64,000 nucleotides of DNA from an uncultured Psychroserpens sp. (GTDB lineage: Bacteria; Bacteroidota; Bacteroidia; Flavobacteriales; Flavobacteriaceae): assembly GCA_947489585.1 (NCBI GenBank), contig CANLEE010000005.1:186001-250000 (forward strand), in the 5' to 3' direction. The position numbers and the translations under genes were made by a program. Of the stretch, positions 37,940-45,542 are shown piece after piece. Within the stretch, counting starts at the first letter, position 1. Each line of letters opens with the position of its first letter. The notes under the pieces were generated by a model. That model made no database searches. It was not told the origin of the DNA and saw nothing but the letters and a program-made list of their open reading frames with translations.

Positions 37940-38731
37940 GTGTCAAGTAACTATCAAGTCAGAGCAAAAAAGCATTTAGGTCAACATTTCTTGACCGATG
38001 AGTCTGTAGCAGAAAACATCGCTAATACACTATCATTTGAAGGCTATAAGCATATCTTAGAAATTGGTCCAGGAATGGGTGTTTTGACTAAATACTTATT
38101 AGAAAAACCCGTTAAGACACACGTTATAGAAATCGATACAGAATCTGTAGAATACCTCAAAGCCAATTATCTTAATTTAGCAGATCGTGTGTATGAGAAA
38201 GATTTCTTGAAATATGATTTAACTGAAATTTTTAAAGACGAACCCTTTGCCATTATAGGCAACTTCCCTTATAATATTTCAACACAAATCGTTTTTAAAA
38301 CGCTTGAAATGCGAGCGCAAATCCCTGAGTTTTCAGGGATGTTTCAAAAAGAAGTCGCAGCACGCATTTGCTCAAAAGAAGGCTCTAAAGTCTATGGCAT
38401 TCTTTCAGTATTAACACAAGTATTTTATGATGCCGAGTACTTATTTACAGTACCTCCAACGGTTTTTAATCCGCCTCCAAAAATAGATTCTGGAGTATTA
38501 CGTCTCAAACGGAAAGAAAACTTCACCTTACCTGTTGACGAAAAACTCTTTTTTAGAGTTGTGAAAACAGCGTTTCAACAACGTAGAAAAACATTACGAA
38601 ACAGTTTAAAAACATTCAATCTTTCAGATAATTTAAAAGCAAATGTTATATTTGGCAAACGTCCAGAACAACTAAGTGTTGATTCTTTTTTAGAACTCAC
38701 GCAACTCATTGAAAACGACGGTAAAAACTAA
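37940..38731 (+). CDS. rsmA: 16S rRNA (adenine1518/1519-N6)-dimethyltransferase
   Basis: Dimethylates the two adjacent adenines near the 3' end of 16S rRNA. It starts at GTG 37940 and the protein begins with the conserved [14 protein letters not shown]. The SAM-binding motif [15 protein letters not shown] and the catalytic motif [10 protein letters not shown] (NxPY) are present. Length (263 aa) is complete. It starts 1 nt after the DUF4286 gene. Confidence 0.97.
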   Translation: MSSNYQVRAKKHLGQHFLTDESVAENIANTLSFEGYKHILEIGPGMGVLTKYLLEKPVKTHVIEIDTESVEYLKANYLNLADRVYEKDFLKYDLTEIFKDEPFAIIGNFPYNISTQIVFKTLEMRAQIPEFSGMFQKEVAARICSKEGSKVYGILSVLTQVFYDAEYLFTVPPTVFNPPPKIDSGVLRLKRKENFTLPVDEKLFFRVVKTAFQQRRKTLRNSLKTFNLSDNLKANVIFGKRPEQLSVDSFLELTQLIENDGKN

Positions 38732-38734
38732 CGA

Positions 38735-38770
38735 TTGTCATTTCGACAGAGTGAAACGACGAGAAATCTA
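38735..38770 (+). repeat. Half copy of a flavobacterial palindromic repeat
   Basis: TTGTCATTTCGACAGAGTG followed by AAACGACGAGAAATCT is a common type of dispersed flavobacterial repeat ('TGTCATTTCGAC ... GAGAAATCT'). It lies in the 63-nt gap between rsmA and mgtE. It happens to be open in the mgtE frame and so gives a false 20-codon extension from TTG 38735. Confidence 0.65.
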
Positions 38771-38794
38771 TTGGATTCAGCAAAGCTAAATCTC

Positions 38795-40168
38795 ATGATC
38801 GAAGAGAAAGAAAACATACAATTTGAACTTACCGATGAACTCATTGAGCAAGTAGAACTCCTTGTCGCAAAACATAATGACAAAGAGTTAACTGCGCTTT
38901 TAAAGGATTTCCACTATGCTGATGTTGCCGAAATTTTAGATGAGTTAGATTTAGAAAATTCGGTTTATGTAATCAAACTGTTAGATTCTGAAATGACTTC
39001 TGATATCCTAACAGAACTTGACGAGGATACCAGAGAGAAAGTTCTTGAAAACCTTTCAGCAAAAGAAATTGCAGAAGAAGTTGAAGAGCTTGATACCGAT
39101 GATGCAGCCGATATTATTGCCGAATTACCTGAAGAACGCCAAGCCGAAGTTATCTCTAGAATTGAAGATGACGAGCATAGAGAAGAAATTACCGAATTAC
39201 TTACTTATGCAGATGATACTGCTGGTAGTTTAATGGCTAAAGAATTAGTTAAAGTTTATGAAACTTGGACCGTTGCAGGTTGTTTACGTCGTATTAGAGG
39301 TCAAGCTAAAGAAGTCACAAGAGTGCATTCAATTTATGTGGTTGATAAAGAAGATAAACTCATTGGTAGATTATCCCTCAAAGATTTAATTGTTGCTAAA
39401 AGCGAGCAAAAAATAGCCGATATAGCAAAAGATAATGTAGACTTTGTAAACGTTAACGATGATGTTGAAGATGTTGCCAAAGTCATGACTAAATATGATT
39501 TAGAAGCCATACCTGTGGTTGATGATGAACAAACGCTATTAGGCAGAATTACTATTGATGATATTGTCGATGTCTTAAAAGAAGAAGCCGATAAAGATTA
39601 CCAATTAGCAGCAGGTATTACCCAAGGTGTAGAAGCAGATGATAGCATTATTGAACTCACAAGAGCACGTTTACCTTGGTTATTTTTAGGATTAATTGGT
39701 GGTGTTGGTGCGTTTTTAATCATGGAAGGTTTTGAAGAGGCCTTTAAAGGAGAAGCTTTTGTGCTTTTCTTTTTTACACCGTTAATTGCTGCAATGGCAG
39801 GAAATGTAGGTGTACAGTCAAGTGCCATTATTGTTCAAGGTCTTGCTAACGATGACGTTAGAGGAAGTGTCAATAGTCGCTTAATCAAAGAAATGTTACT
39901 AGCAGCATTAAACGGAACCATTTTAGCACTCTTTCTATTTTTATTTGTCTGGGCTACCAAAGGTGATTTTACAACTGCGCTTGCTATTTCAGTGTCATTA
40001 ATTGCTGTGATTATCGTTGCAGGATTGATTGGCACATTCGTTCCTTTGTTTTTAGACAAAAGAGGCATTGATCCAGCTATTGCAACAGGCCCATTTATAA
40101 CAACTAGTAACGACATTTTTGGGATTCTTATCTATTTCTGGATTGCCCGATTAATTTTAGGTATTTAG
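38795..40168 (+). CDS. mgtE: Magnesium transporter MgtE
   Basis: A gated Mg2+ channel. I start it at ATG 38795 (457 aa). The 20 codons before it translate a dispersed repeat. The N-terminal helical superhelix domain has LLKDFHYADVAEILDEL and DTDDAADIIAELPEE. Two CBS domains follow (about residues 125-250; RVHSIYVVDKEDKLIGRLSLKDL, AIPVVDDEQTLLGRITIDDIVDV). A five-helix membrane domain ends it (ARLPWLFLGLIGGV, PLIAAMAGNVGVQSSAIIVQ, DPAIATGPFITTSNDIFGIL). The AGNVGVQSS motif lines the ion path. It ends 1 nt before another repeat. Confidence 0.95.
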   Translation: MIEEKENIQFELTDELIEQVELLVAKHNDKELTALLKDFHYADVAEILDELDLENSVYVIKLLDSEMTSDILTELDEDTREKVLENLSAKEIAEEVEELDTDDAADIIAELPEERQAEVISRIEDDEHREEITELLTYADDTAGSLMAKELVKVYETWTVAGCLRRIRGQAKEVTRVHSIYVVDKEDKLIGRLSLKDLIVAKSEQKIADIAKDNVDFVNVNDDVEDVAKVMTKYDLEAIPVVDDEQTLLGRITIDDIVDVLKEEADKDYQLAAGITQGVEADDSIIELTRARLPWLFLGLIGGVGAFLIMEGFEEAFKGEAFVLFFFTPLIAAMAGNVGVQSSAIIVQGLANDDVRGSVNSRLIKEMLLAALNGTILALFLFLFVWATKGDFTTALAISVSLIAVIIVAGLIGTFVPLFLDKRGIDPAIATGPFITTSNDIFGILIYFWIARLILGI

Positions 40169-40169
40169 A

Positions 40170-40243
40170 GCGTTACCTTTCAGGTCGTGCTCTCGCAAGT
40201 TGCTCTCTTCGAGGAGCTCCAACAATTGCTCCATCACTAACGC
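40170..40243. repeat. 74-bp REP-like element (GCGTTA...TAACGC)
   Basis: The element has inverted ends GCGTTA (40170-40175) and TAACGC (40238-40243) around a C/T-rich core (CCTTTCAGGTCGTGCTCTCG). This general form is a recurrent intergenic element in flavobacterial genomes. It lies directly after the mgtE stop and may also serve as transcript 3' structure. Confidence 0.6.
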
Positions 40244-40281
40244 AAAACTTTGTAACTTTATAGACACTAAAGTTATTCAAT

Positions 40282-40647
40282 ATGAAACCCATAAATATTA
40301 AAGACAAGCATACCTTATTCCAAAAACAATGGCACCCACATCGTATTGCTACAGTAGATAATATGCAAGTTATTTTAGCCAAAATAAAAGGCGAATTTGT
40401 ATGGCATAGTCATGACGATGAAGATGAACTATTTCAAGTCATTAAAGGCACATTATACATGCAATTTAGAGACCGAACCGAAGTGGTTAAAGAAGGTGAA
40501 CTCATAGTCGTTCCTAAAGGCGTAGAGCATAACCCGTCAACCAAAGATGGTGAAGAAGTTCATTTATTATTATTTGAAAAACTCAATACAGCACATACTG
40601 GAAACGTAAAAGATGAGATGACACAAACCGAATATCCTTGGATATAA
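40282..40647 (+). CDS. Cupin-domain protein
   Basis: A 121-aa single-domain cupin. Motif 1 is FVWHSHDDEDELFQVIKGTLYMQF with metal-ligand His/His/Glu. Motif 2 is ELIVVPKGVEHNPS with its His. The metal centre is complete, so it is either a small dioxygenase/isomerase or a ligand sensor. The substrate cannot be named. It lies between two repeats and has no evident operon partner. Confidence 0.9.
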   Translation: MKPINIKDKHTLFQKQWHPHRIATVDNMQVILAKIKGEFVWHSHDDEDELFQVIKGTLYMQFRDRTEVVKEGELIVVPKGVEHNPSTKDGEEVHLLLFEKLNTAHTGNVKDEMTQTEYPWI

Positions 40648-40651
40648 TTTA

Positions 40652-40731
40652 ATTGTCATGTCGAGCGAAGTCGAGACATCTCAAAACTAGATTTCTCAAT
40701 CGCTACGCTGTTCCTCATGTCGAAATAACAA
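40652..40731. repeat. Dispersed palindromic repeat (TTGTCATGTCGA...)
   Basis: The element opens with TTGTCATGTCGAGCGAAG and closes with CTCATGTCGAAATAACAA, which is roughly its inverted complement. Translation gives MSCRAKSRHL, a well-known artefact of this repeat. It produces a false 27-codon extension upstream of the dehydrogenase gene. Confidence 0.75.
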
Positions 40732-40733
40732 CT

Positions 40734-41669
40734 ATGAAAATCCTTCACTTAGATTCCAATCATCCATTACTCATCGAACAACTCAAAATACTCGGGTTTA
40801 CTAATGATGAAGATTATACCGCTTCAAAAGAAATCATAGCACATAAGATTCATCAATATGATGGCTTTATCATACGCAGTAGATTTAAAATTGACAAACC
40901 CTTTTTAGATGCAGCAAAAAACTTAAAATTTATTGGTCGAGTAGGCGCAGGATTAGAAAATATAGATTGCGATTATGCTGTTCAAAAAGGGATTAAACTC
41001 ATTGCTGCTCCAGAAGGGAATCGCAATGCCGTTGGAGAACATAGCTTAGCGATGTTATTATCGCTTTTTAATAAATTAAATAAAGCAGACAACGAGGTAC
41101 GTCAAGGCAAATGGCAACGTGAAGATAATCGCGGATTAGAACTCGACGGGAAAACTATTGGGCTCGTTGGCTACGGAAATATGGGAAAAGCCTTTGCAAA
41201 AAAACTTCGAGGATTTGATGTTACTGTACTTTGCTATGACATCAAAGTTAATGTTGGTGATAGAAATGCTACACAAGTATCCTTAGAAGAACTTCAAGAA
41301 AAAGCAGATGTACTGAGCTTGCATACTCCAGAAACGTCTCTATCCATTAATATGGTAAACACTCCATTTATTAATGGTTTTAAAAAACCTTTTTGGCTCA
41401 TCAATACAGCTCGAGGAAAAAGTGTAGTTACTCAAGATTTGGTATCTGCATTAAAATCTGGTCAAATTCTTGGTGCTGGTCTGGATGTTTTAGAATACGA
41501 AAAGGCATCATTTGAGAACTTATTTTCTTCAGAAATGCCTGACGCTTTTGAGTATTTAATCTCAGCAGAAAATGTGATACTTACACCTCATGTTGCTGGG
41601 TGGACGATTGAAAGTAAAGAGAAACTAGCGCAAACTATAGTAGACAAGATTAAAGCAGAATTTTGCTAA
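40734..41669 (+). CDS. D-2-hydroxyacid dehydrogenase (SerA-like)
   Basis: An NAD-dependent oxidoreductase of 311 aa from ATG 40734. The in-frame TTG at 40653 lies in a repeat and is rejected. Visible features are the substrate domain (SRFKIDKPFLDAAKNLKFIGRVGAGLENID), the NAD-binding motif (GLVGYGNMGKAFAKKL), the catalytic Arg (INTARGK) and Glu/His (LDVLEYE, LTPHVAGWT). It resembles 3-phosphoglycerate dehydrogenase but lacks an ACT domain. It may be the serine-pathway enzyme or another hydroxyacid dehydrogenase. No ser genes adjoin it. Confidence 0.88.
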   Translation: MKILHLDSNHPLLIEQLKILGFTNDEDYTASKEIIAHKIHQYDGFIIRSRFKIDKPFLDAAKNLKFIGRVGAGLENIDCDYAVQKGIKLIAAPEGNRNAVGEHSLAMLLSLFNKLNKADNEVRQGKWQREDNRGLELDGKTIGLVGYGNMGKAFAKKLRGFDVTVLCYDIKVNVGDRNATQVSLEELQEKADVLSLHTPETSLSINMVNTPFINGFKKPFWLINTARGKSVVTQDLVSALKSGQILGAGLDVLEYEKASFENLFSSEMPDAFEYLISAENVILTPHVAGWTIESKEKLAQTIVDKIKAEFC

Positions 41670-41678
41670 ATTTAGTGC

Positions 41679-42089
41679 ATGAAACGAACCATTCTTATTT
41701 TTGGATTGCTCATTCTAGCACTACTTTTACTATTTCAATTTAGCAAGTACGCCATTATTTCTGGTGATTTAAATTCAGAAATTGCGATTGCATTAATTGC
41801 CATTGTGTTCTTTTTTATAGGCATCTATATCAATAAAAAAAGTCTTCATAAACAAACTAATCCTTCAGAAGATATTGATCATAAAAAAATAGAAGCTCTC
41901 GATATTAGTAAACGTGAATATGAAGTCCTTGTGGGTATTTCCGAAGGGCTTTCAAACAAAGAAATTGGAGAAAAGCTTTTCGTTTCAGAAAGCACTATAA
42001 AAACACATGTCTCTAATTTACTTTCAAAACTAAATGCAAAGCGTCGTACTCAGGCGCTTCAAATCGCAAAAGACTTCAATATAATATAA
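41679..42089 (+). CDS. Membrane-anchored LuxR-type regulator
   Basis: A 136-aa protein with two N-terminal membrane helices (ILIFGLLILALLLLFQF; IAIALIAIVFFFIGIYI). A C-terminal GerE/LuxR helix-turn-helix covers about residues 74-135 (LDISKREYEVLVGISEGLSN, KEIGEKLFVSESTIKTHVSN, LLSKLNAKRRTQALQIA). It has no receiver or sensor domain. It therefore acts as a one-component regulator tied to the inner membrane. It is 9 nt behind the dehydrogenase gene and just upstream of the VOC/DUF4199 operon, its likely target. Confidence 0.88.
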   Translation: MKRTILIFGLLILALLLLFQFSKYAIISGDLNSEIAIALIAIVFFFIGIYINKKSLHKQTNPSEDIDHKKIEALDISKREYEVLVGISEGLSNKEIGEKLFVSESTIKTHVSNLLSKLNAKRRTQALQIAKDFNII

Positions 42090-42104
42090 AATATATACTT
42101 TTAA

Positions 42105-42142
42105 ACTAAAGTATGAGAGGTTTGGTACTTTAGTATGACCTC
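42105..42142. promoter_or_regulatory. Nested inverted repeats, candidate operator
   Basis: ACTAAAGTA (42105-42113) and TACTTTAGT (42126-42134) form a perfect 9-bp dyad with a 12-nt spacer. A second dyad, AGAGGT (42116-42121) and ACCTCT (42137-42142), is interleaved with it, and AGTATGA is also directly repeated. The site lies 19 nt upstream of a consensus -7 box. It fits an operator for the adjacent LuxR-type protein, or an alternative-fold 3' structure. Confidence 0.55.
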
Positions 42143-42160
42143 TTTTTCATAGACTTCTCA

Positions 42161-42168
42161 TAATTTTG
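42161..42168 (+). promoter_or_regulatory. -7 promoter element (TAATTTTG)
   Basis: A full match to TAnnTTTG, 26 nt before the first VOC gene. No TTG is found at -33. The operator-like dyads end 18 nt upstream, which suits an activated promoter. Confidence 0.55.
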
Positions 42169-42194
42169 TATCGTATTAATTAAATCCAATCATT

Positions 42195-42566
42195 ATGAAA
42201 TTAGGTGCATTTTCGGCAAGTTTGAGCGTTAAAGATATTTATGCTTCAAAGACATTTTATGAAACTTTAGGCTTTTCAGTTTTTGCTGGTGATATAGAAC
42301 GCAATTATTTAATTATGAAAAATGGAGACACTATTATTGGTCTTTTTCAAGGTATGTTTGAACAAAACATTCTAACCTTTAATCCTGGCTGGGATCAAAA
42401 TGCAAATACATTAGAGGTCTATGATGATGTGAGAGCTATTCAAAAACATCTTATGGCCAATAATATACCATTAGAAAAGGAAACTGATGGCAGCGAATCT
42501 GGTCCAGCAAGTATCGTGTTTCAAGATCCTGATGGAAATACAATTCTTATTGACCAACATGTATAA
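42195..42566 (+). CDS. VOC/glyoxalase superfamily protein
   Basis: A 123-aa single VOC unit. It has the beta-alpha-beta-beta-beta pattern (FSASLSVKDIYASKTFYETLGF ... YLIMKNGDTIIGLFQG ... GPASIVFQDPDGNTILIDQHV). These proteins bind a metal at paired domains and include glyoxalases, resistance proteins and dioxygenases. The reaction cannot be inferred. First gene of a four-gene operon. Confidence 0.88.
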   Translation: MKLGAFSASLSVKDIYASKTFYETLGFSVFAGDIERNYLIMKNGDTIIGLFQGMFEQNILTFNPGWDQNANTLEVYDDVRAIQKHLMANNIPLEKETDGSESGPASIVFQDPDGNTILIDQHV

Positions 42567-42589
42567 TCACTAATTAAATTCATCAAATC

Positions 42590-43051
42590 ATGAAAAGTAC
42601 AGTTATTCGATTTGGGCTTTATGGGCTCATCACAGGCTTTATTATTTTTACCTTACACTTAGTTTTAGGGATTAACAATTTAGACTATTCAACGAATGAG
42701 ATATTAGGTTATGTCTCTATTTTTCTTTCGCTTTCATTTATCTTTTTCGGTATTAAACATTATAGAGATCATGTCAATAATGGTGTGATTACTTTAGGTA
42801 AAGCAATTGCTATAGGCATTCTTATTTCATTATTGGTTGGTACCGGAATAGCCATCGCTGATTTTATATATACTAAATTCATAAACCCTTCTTTTTTTAG
42901 TGAGTTTGAACAACAACTTATTGCACAAGGAAAAGAAGATCAAATCATCGAAATGACTAGCACAACTGCAGCACTATTTATGCTTGTGCTAGTTACAATT
43001 ATAGGATTTATTATATCTTTAATTTCAGGATTAATCCTTCAACGTAAATAA
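42590..43051 (+). CDS. DUF4199 family membrane protein
   Basis: A 153-aa protein with four predicted membrane helices (FGLYGLITGFIIFTLHLVLGI; ILGYVSIFLSLSFIFFGIKHYRD; GKAIAIGILISLLVGTGIAIADFIY; ALFMLVLVTIIGFIISLISGLIL). The pattern 'GIKHYRDHVNNGVITLGKAI' is typical of DUF4199 proteins, which are frequent in Bacteroidota. Function is unknown. It is 23 nt behind the VOC gene and close to a membrane-bound LuxR regulator, suggesting a membrane-signalling cluster. Confidence 0.85.
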   Translation: MKSTVIRFGLYGLITGFIIFTLHLVLGINNLDYSTNEILGYVSIFLSLSFIFFGIKHYRDHVNNGVITLGKAIAIGILISLLVGTGIAIADFIYTKFINPSFFSEFEQQLIAQGKEDQIIEMTSTTAALFMLVLVTIIGFIISLISGLILQRK

Positions 43052-43062
43052 AATTACATATT

Positions 43063-43521
43063 ATGCAGTATAAAGCTACCTCACCTGAAGATTACATTAG
43101 TCAGTTACCAGAAGAAAGAAAAGCACCTATTAGAAAACTAGATCAGCTTATAAAAAAGCATATGCCCAAAGGCCTAGAGGCTGGAATGGGATATGGCATG
43201 TTAGCCTATTATGTCCCAAAATCTATTTATCCTGATGGCTATCATTGCAAACCATTTCCGCCATTACCCTTTATAAATTTGGCTTCACAAAAGAATTTTA
43301 TTGCTTTATACCATTCTGGTATGTATGCCAAAAAAGAATTGTACGACTGGTTTGTATCTGAGTATCCAAAACATAGTAAATACAAATTAGATATGGGTAA
43401 AAGTTGTGTGCGTTTTAAAAAAATAGATGATATTCCATATGATTTAATAGAACAACTTTTAGGAAAAATGTCTGTAGAAGAATGGATAGATATTTATGAA
43501 ACTGCAATTAAGAAAAAGTAG
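43063..43521 (+). CDS. DUF1801 family protein
   Basis: A 152-aa cytoplasmic protein of the YdhG-like DUF1801 family. It shows SPEDYISQLPEERKAPIRKLDQLIKK, a 'GMGYGMLAYYVP' strand and SCVRFKKIDDIPYDLIEQLLGK near the end. The family fold is a small alpha/beta domain of unknown role. It is directly abutted by the next gene (stop at 43521, start at 43522). Confidence 0.88.
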   Translation: MQYKATSPEDYISQLPEERKAPIRKLDQLIKKHMPKGLEAGMGYGMLAYYVPKSIYPDGYHCKPFPPLPFINLASQKNFIALYHSGMYAKKELYDWFVSEYPKHSKYKLDMGKSCVRFKKIDDIPYDLIEQLLGKMSVEEWIDIYETAIKKK

Positions 43522-43908
43522 ATGAAAAAACGAGTTACAGGAATTGGTGGATTATTTTTTAAATCAAAAAATCCAAAGGCATCAAAAGATTGGTACAATA
43601 AACATTTGGGATTCAATACCGATGATTATGGCTGCATGTTTTGGTGGAAAGATACAGAAGGAAATGATTGTTCAACCCAATGGAGTCCTTTTAAAGATGA
43701 TACCAAATACTTTGAGCCATCGCAAAAAGACCACATGTTTAACTATCGTGTTGAAAACTTAAAAGAATTATTAGTGACTTTAAAAGAAGAAGGTGTCACA
43801 ATAGTAGGTGAAATGGAAGAATACGACTACGGAAAATTTGGTTGGATATTAGATAACGAAGGCAATAAAATAGAACTTTGGGAACCTATTGATCAAGCTT
43901 TTAAGTAG
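43522..43908 (+). CDS. VOC/glyoxalase superfamily protein
   Basis: A second single-domain VOC protein (128 aa). It contains 'VTGIGGLFFKSKNPKASKDWYNKHLGF' and 'MEEYDYGKFGWILDNEGNKIELWEP', where the His/Glu metal-ligand positions of the fold are expected. It starts at the nucleotide after the DUF1801 stop, so the two are co-translated. The substrate is unknown. No clear terminator follows. Confidence 0.88.
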   Translation: MKKRVTGIGGLFFKSKNPKASKDWYNKHLGFNTDDYGCMFWWKDTEGNDCSTQWSPFKDDTKYFEPSQKDHMFNYRVENLKELLVTLKEEGVTIVGEMEEYDYGKFGWILDNEGNKIELWEPIDQAFK

Positions 43909-43956
43909 TAGTGTAACAAATTTCATATTTGAACTACTCATAAATAAACGATTAGA

Positions 43957-44532
43957 ATGACCGAAGACAATGACAACTTAGAAGGCGATTTAAACAATGC
44001 TATCGAATCTACCGAAGATTCTATACTAGAAAACTCTGAAACAATCGCTGATAAAACCAATGATTTAAAAGACAATGCTAGTGAAGCTTTTAATTCTGCT
44101 AAAGAAAAAGCTAATGAATTAGCGACTGATGCAAAAGAAGTTTTAGAAAACGTAAAAGATAAGGCAACAGAATTTATTGAAGGGGATGGGAAAGAGATGT
44201 TCAATAACGCTAAAAATAAAGTTTCAGAACTAGCTAGTGACGCTGGTGAGAAATTACATGAATTTACTGATGATGCCAAAGAAAAAGCTTCTGAATTTGC
44301 TAACGAGGCTGGAGAAAAGCTAGGCGAATATGCAGATGTAGCAAAAGAAAAAGCGACAAAATTTGCTGGTGAAGCCAAAGAAGTTTTGGGTGATGCTGTA
44401 GAAAAAGCTTCCGAATTTGCTGATAAAGCAGAAGACAAACTAGAAGATCTTGCAGAAGATGCAAAAGAAACGTATACCGAAGCAAAAGAAAAAACCAAAG
44501 GCTTTTTCCAAAGGCTATTTGGAAAAAAATAA
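43957..44532 (+). CDS. LEA-like 11-mer repeat protein
   Basis: A 191-aa, highly charged protein without signal peptide. Apart from an acidic first 40 residues it is a continuous amphipathic helix of 11-residue repeats (AKEKASEFANE, AGEKLGEYADV, AKEKATKFAGE, AKEVLGDAVEK). It ends in GFFQRLFGKK, a basic amphipathic tip. This matches group 3 LEA / apolipoprotein-like proteins linked to desiccation, osmotic or membrane stress. The next gene shares the same repeat, so the two probably arose from one another. Function is inferred from composition only. Confidence 0.75.
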   Translation: MTEDNDNLEGDLNNAIESTEDSILENSETIADKTNDLKDNASEAFNSAKEKANELATDAKEVLENVKDKATEFIEGDGKEMFNNAKNKVSELASDAGEKLHEFTDDAKEKASEFANEAGEKLGEYADVAKEKATKFAGEAKEVLGDAVEKASEFADKAEDKLEDLAEDAKETYTEAKEKTKGFFQRLFGKK

Positions 44533-44585
44533 TGCGTTTTAATGCATTTTTATTAACTTTATAACTTAACCATAAACCAATTATA

Positions 44586-45095
44586 ATGTCTGACGAAAAG
44601 AATGATTTAAGTGATGACCTTAACGACATGTTAGGTGACGCGAAAGAAGGCGCAAAAAAAGCAGCAGATAAAGTAAGTGAAAAAGCAAGTGAACTTGCTG
44701 ACGACGCTAAAGAATTTGCAGGAGATGCAAAAGAAAAAGCAGCAGAGTTTGCTGAAGATGCTAAAGCCTCTGCTCAGGAATTTGCTAACGATGCTAAAGA
44801 AGTATTCAGTGATGGTAAAAATGTGGCAATTATAGCTCATTTTACTTTAATTGGGTGGATTATTGCTTTAGTAATGAACAATGGAAATAAGACTGAATTT
44901 GGGTCTTTTTATATTAGACAAATGTTAGGTTTACTTTTATGTAGCTTAGTAGGTATTATTCCTGTTTTAGGACTATTCCTATGGCTAGTCGTACTAATAG
45001 CATGGATTATGAGTTTAGTTAGTGCTTTGGGTGGAAAAATGCAACCAACCTTCCTTTTTGGAAACCAATTTCAAGAATGGTTTAAATCCTTATAA
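44586..45095 (+). CDS. LEA-like repeat fused to DUF4870/Tic20-like membrane domain
   Basis: The first 75 residues are the same 11-mer amphipathic repeats as the upstream gene (AKEGAKKAADKVSEKASELADD, shortened here, then AKEFAGDAKEKAAEFAED). Residues about 80-169 are a membrane domain (VAIIAHFTLIGWIIALVMN, FGSFYIRQMLGLLLCSLVGIIP, LGLFLWLVVLIAWIMSLVSAL) resembling DUF4870/Tic20-like proteins. The repeat arm is thus tethered to the membrane. A weak AATGC/GCATT hairpin (44531-44551) and a TAACTTTA element (44555-44562) separate the genes, so independent transcription is possible. Confidence 0.75.
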   Translation: MSDEKNDLSDDLNDMLGDAKEGAKKAADKVSEKASELADDAKEFAGDAKEKAAEFAEDAKASAQEFANDAKEVFSDGKNVAIIAHFTLIGWIIALVMNNGNKTEFGSFYIRQMLGLLLCSLVGIIPVLGLFLWLVVLIAWIMSLVSALGGKMQPTFLFGNQFQEWFKSL

Positions 45096-45101
45096 ATAAT
45101 T

Positions 45102-45129
45102 AAAGCCAGAACTAGCATTCTGGCTTTTT
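45102..45129 (+). terminator. Intrinsic terminator after LEA-like gene
   Basis: AAAGCCAGAA pairs with TTCTGGCTTT (10 bp, 6-nt loop) followed by T residues. It ends just before the ars operator. Confidence 0.9.
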
Positions 45130-45135
45130 AAATAA

Positions 45136-45173
45136 TATTATTATCGTAATATTGCGATATTACGATAATAATA
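45136..45173. promoter_or_regulatory. ArsR operator, 17-bp perfect dyad
   Basis: TATTATTATCGTAATAT (45136-45152) and its exact complement ATATTACGATAATAATA (45157-45173) flank the spacer TGCG. The core ATCGTAATATTGCGAT is the usual kind of ArsR/SmtB binding site. The dyad lies upstream of arsR and covers its -33 element, so the repressor would block its own operon. Confidence 0.85.
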
Positions 45174-45183
45174 CTTATATTTG
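45152..45183 (+). promoter_or_regulatory. ars operon promoter
   Basis: TTG at 45152-45154 sits at the centre of the operator, a 21-nt spacer follows, and TATATTTG (45176-45183) is a full match to the -7 consensus. The arsR ATG is 17 nt downstream. Confidence 0.75.
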
Positions 45184-45200
45184 TACTTTAATAACATATT

Positions 45201-45524
45201 ATGGGAGTCACTAAACGATTTATATATACTAATAGCATCAATGAAATAGCAAATATTGCTAAGGTATTTGCACATCCTGCTCGGGTATCTATTTTAAAAT
45301 ATATAAGTGAACAAGAAGGTTGTATTTGTAATGATCTAGTTAATGAAATTGGTTTATCTCAAGCTACTATTTCTCAACATTTAAGTGTCATTGGTAATGC
45401 AGGTTTACTCAAAGGTCGATTTGAAGGCAAGAAAAAATGTTACTGTCTTAATATTGAGCGATTTGAAGAATTTCAAACCTTACTTAACTCATTCTTTACT
45501 AATACAACAGCTAATTGCTGCTAA
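45201..45524 (+). CDS. arsR: ArsR-family metalloregulatory repressor
   Basis: A 107-aa winged-helix repressor. The HTH is LVNEIGLSQATISQHLSVIGNAGLLKGRFEGKK. The As(III)-sensing pair C41/C43 lies in the helix of 'EGCICNDLV', as in 'ELCVCDL' repressors, and further cysteines occur at KKKCYCL and at the C-terminal NCC. It heads the arsenic operon, directly under its own operator. DUF6428 follows after 18 nt. Confidence 0.92.
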   Translation: MGVTKRFIYTNSINEIANIAKVFAHPARVSILKYISEQEGCICNDLVNEIGLSQATISQHLSVIGNAGLLKGRFEGKKKCYCLNIERFEEFQTLLNSFFTNTTANCC

Positions 45525-45542
45525 TCAATAATCTAAATTAAA

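Noticed and set aside
43938..44498. Long minus-strand frame opposite the LEA-like gene
   Set aside because: It is the mirror of the regular 11-mer repeat codons. It has low-complexity Ser/Phe/Ala composition and no start context.
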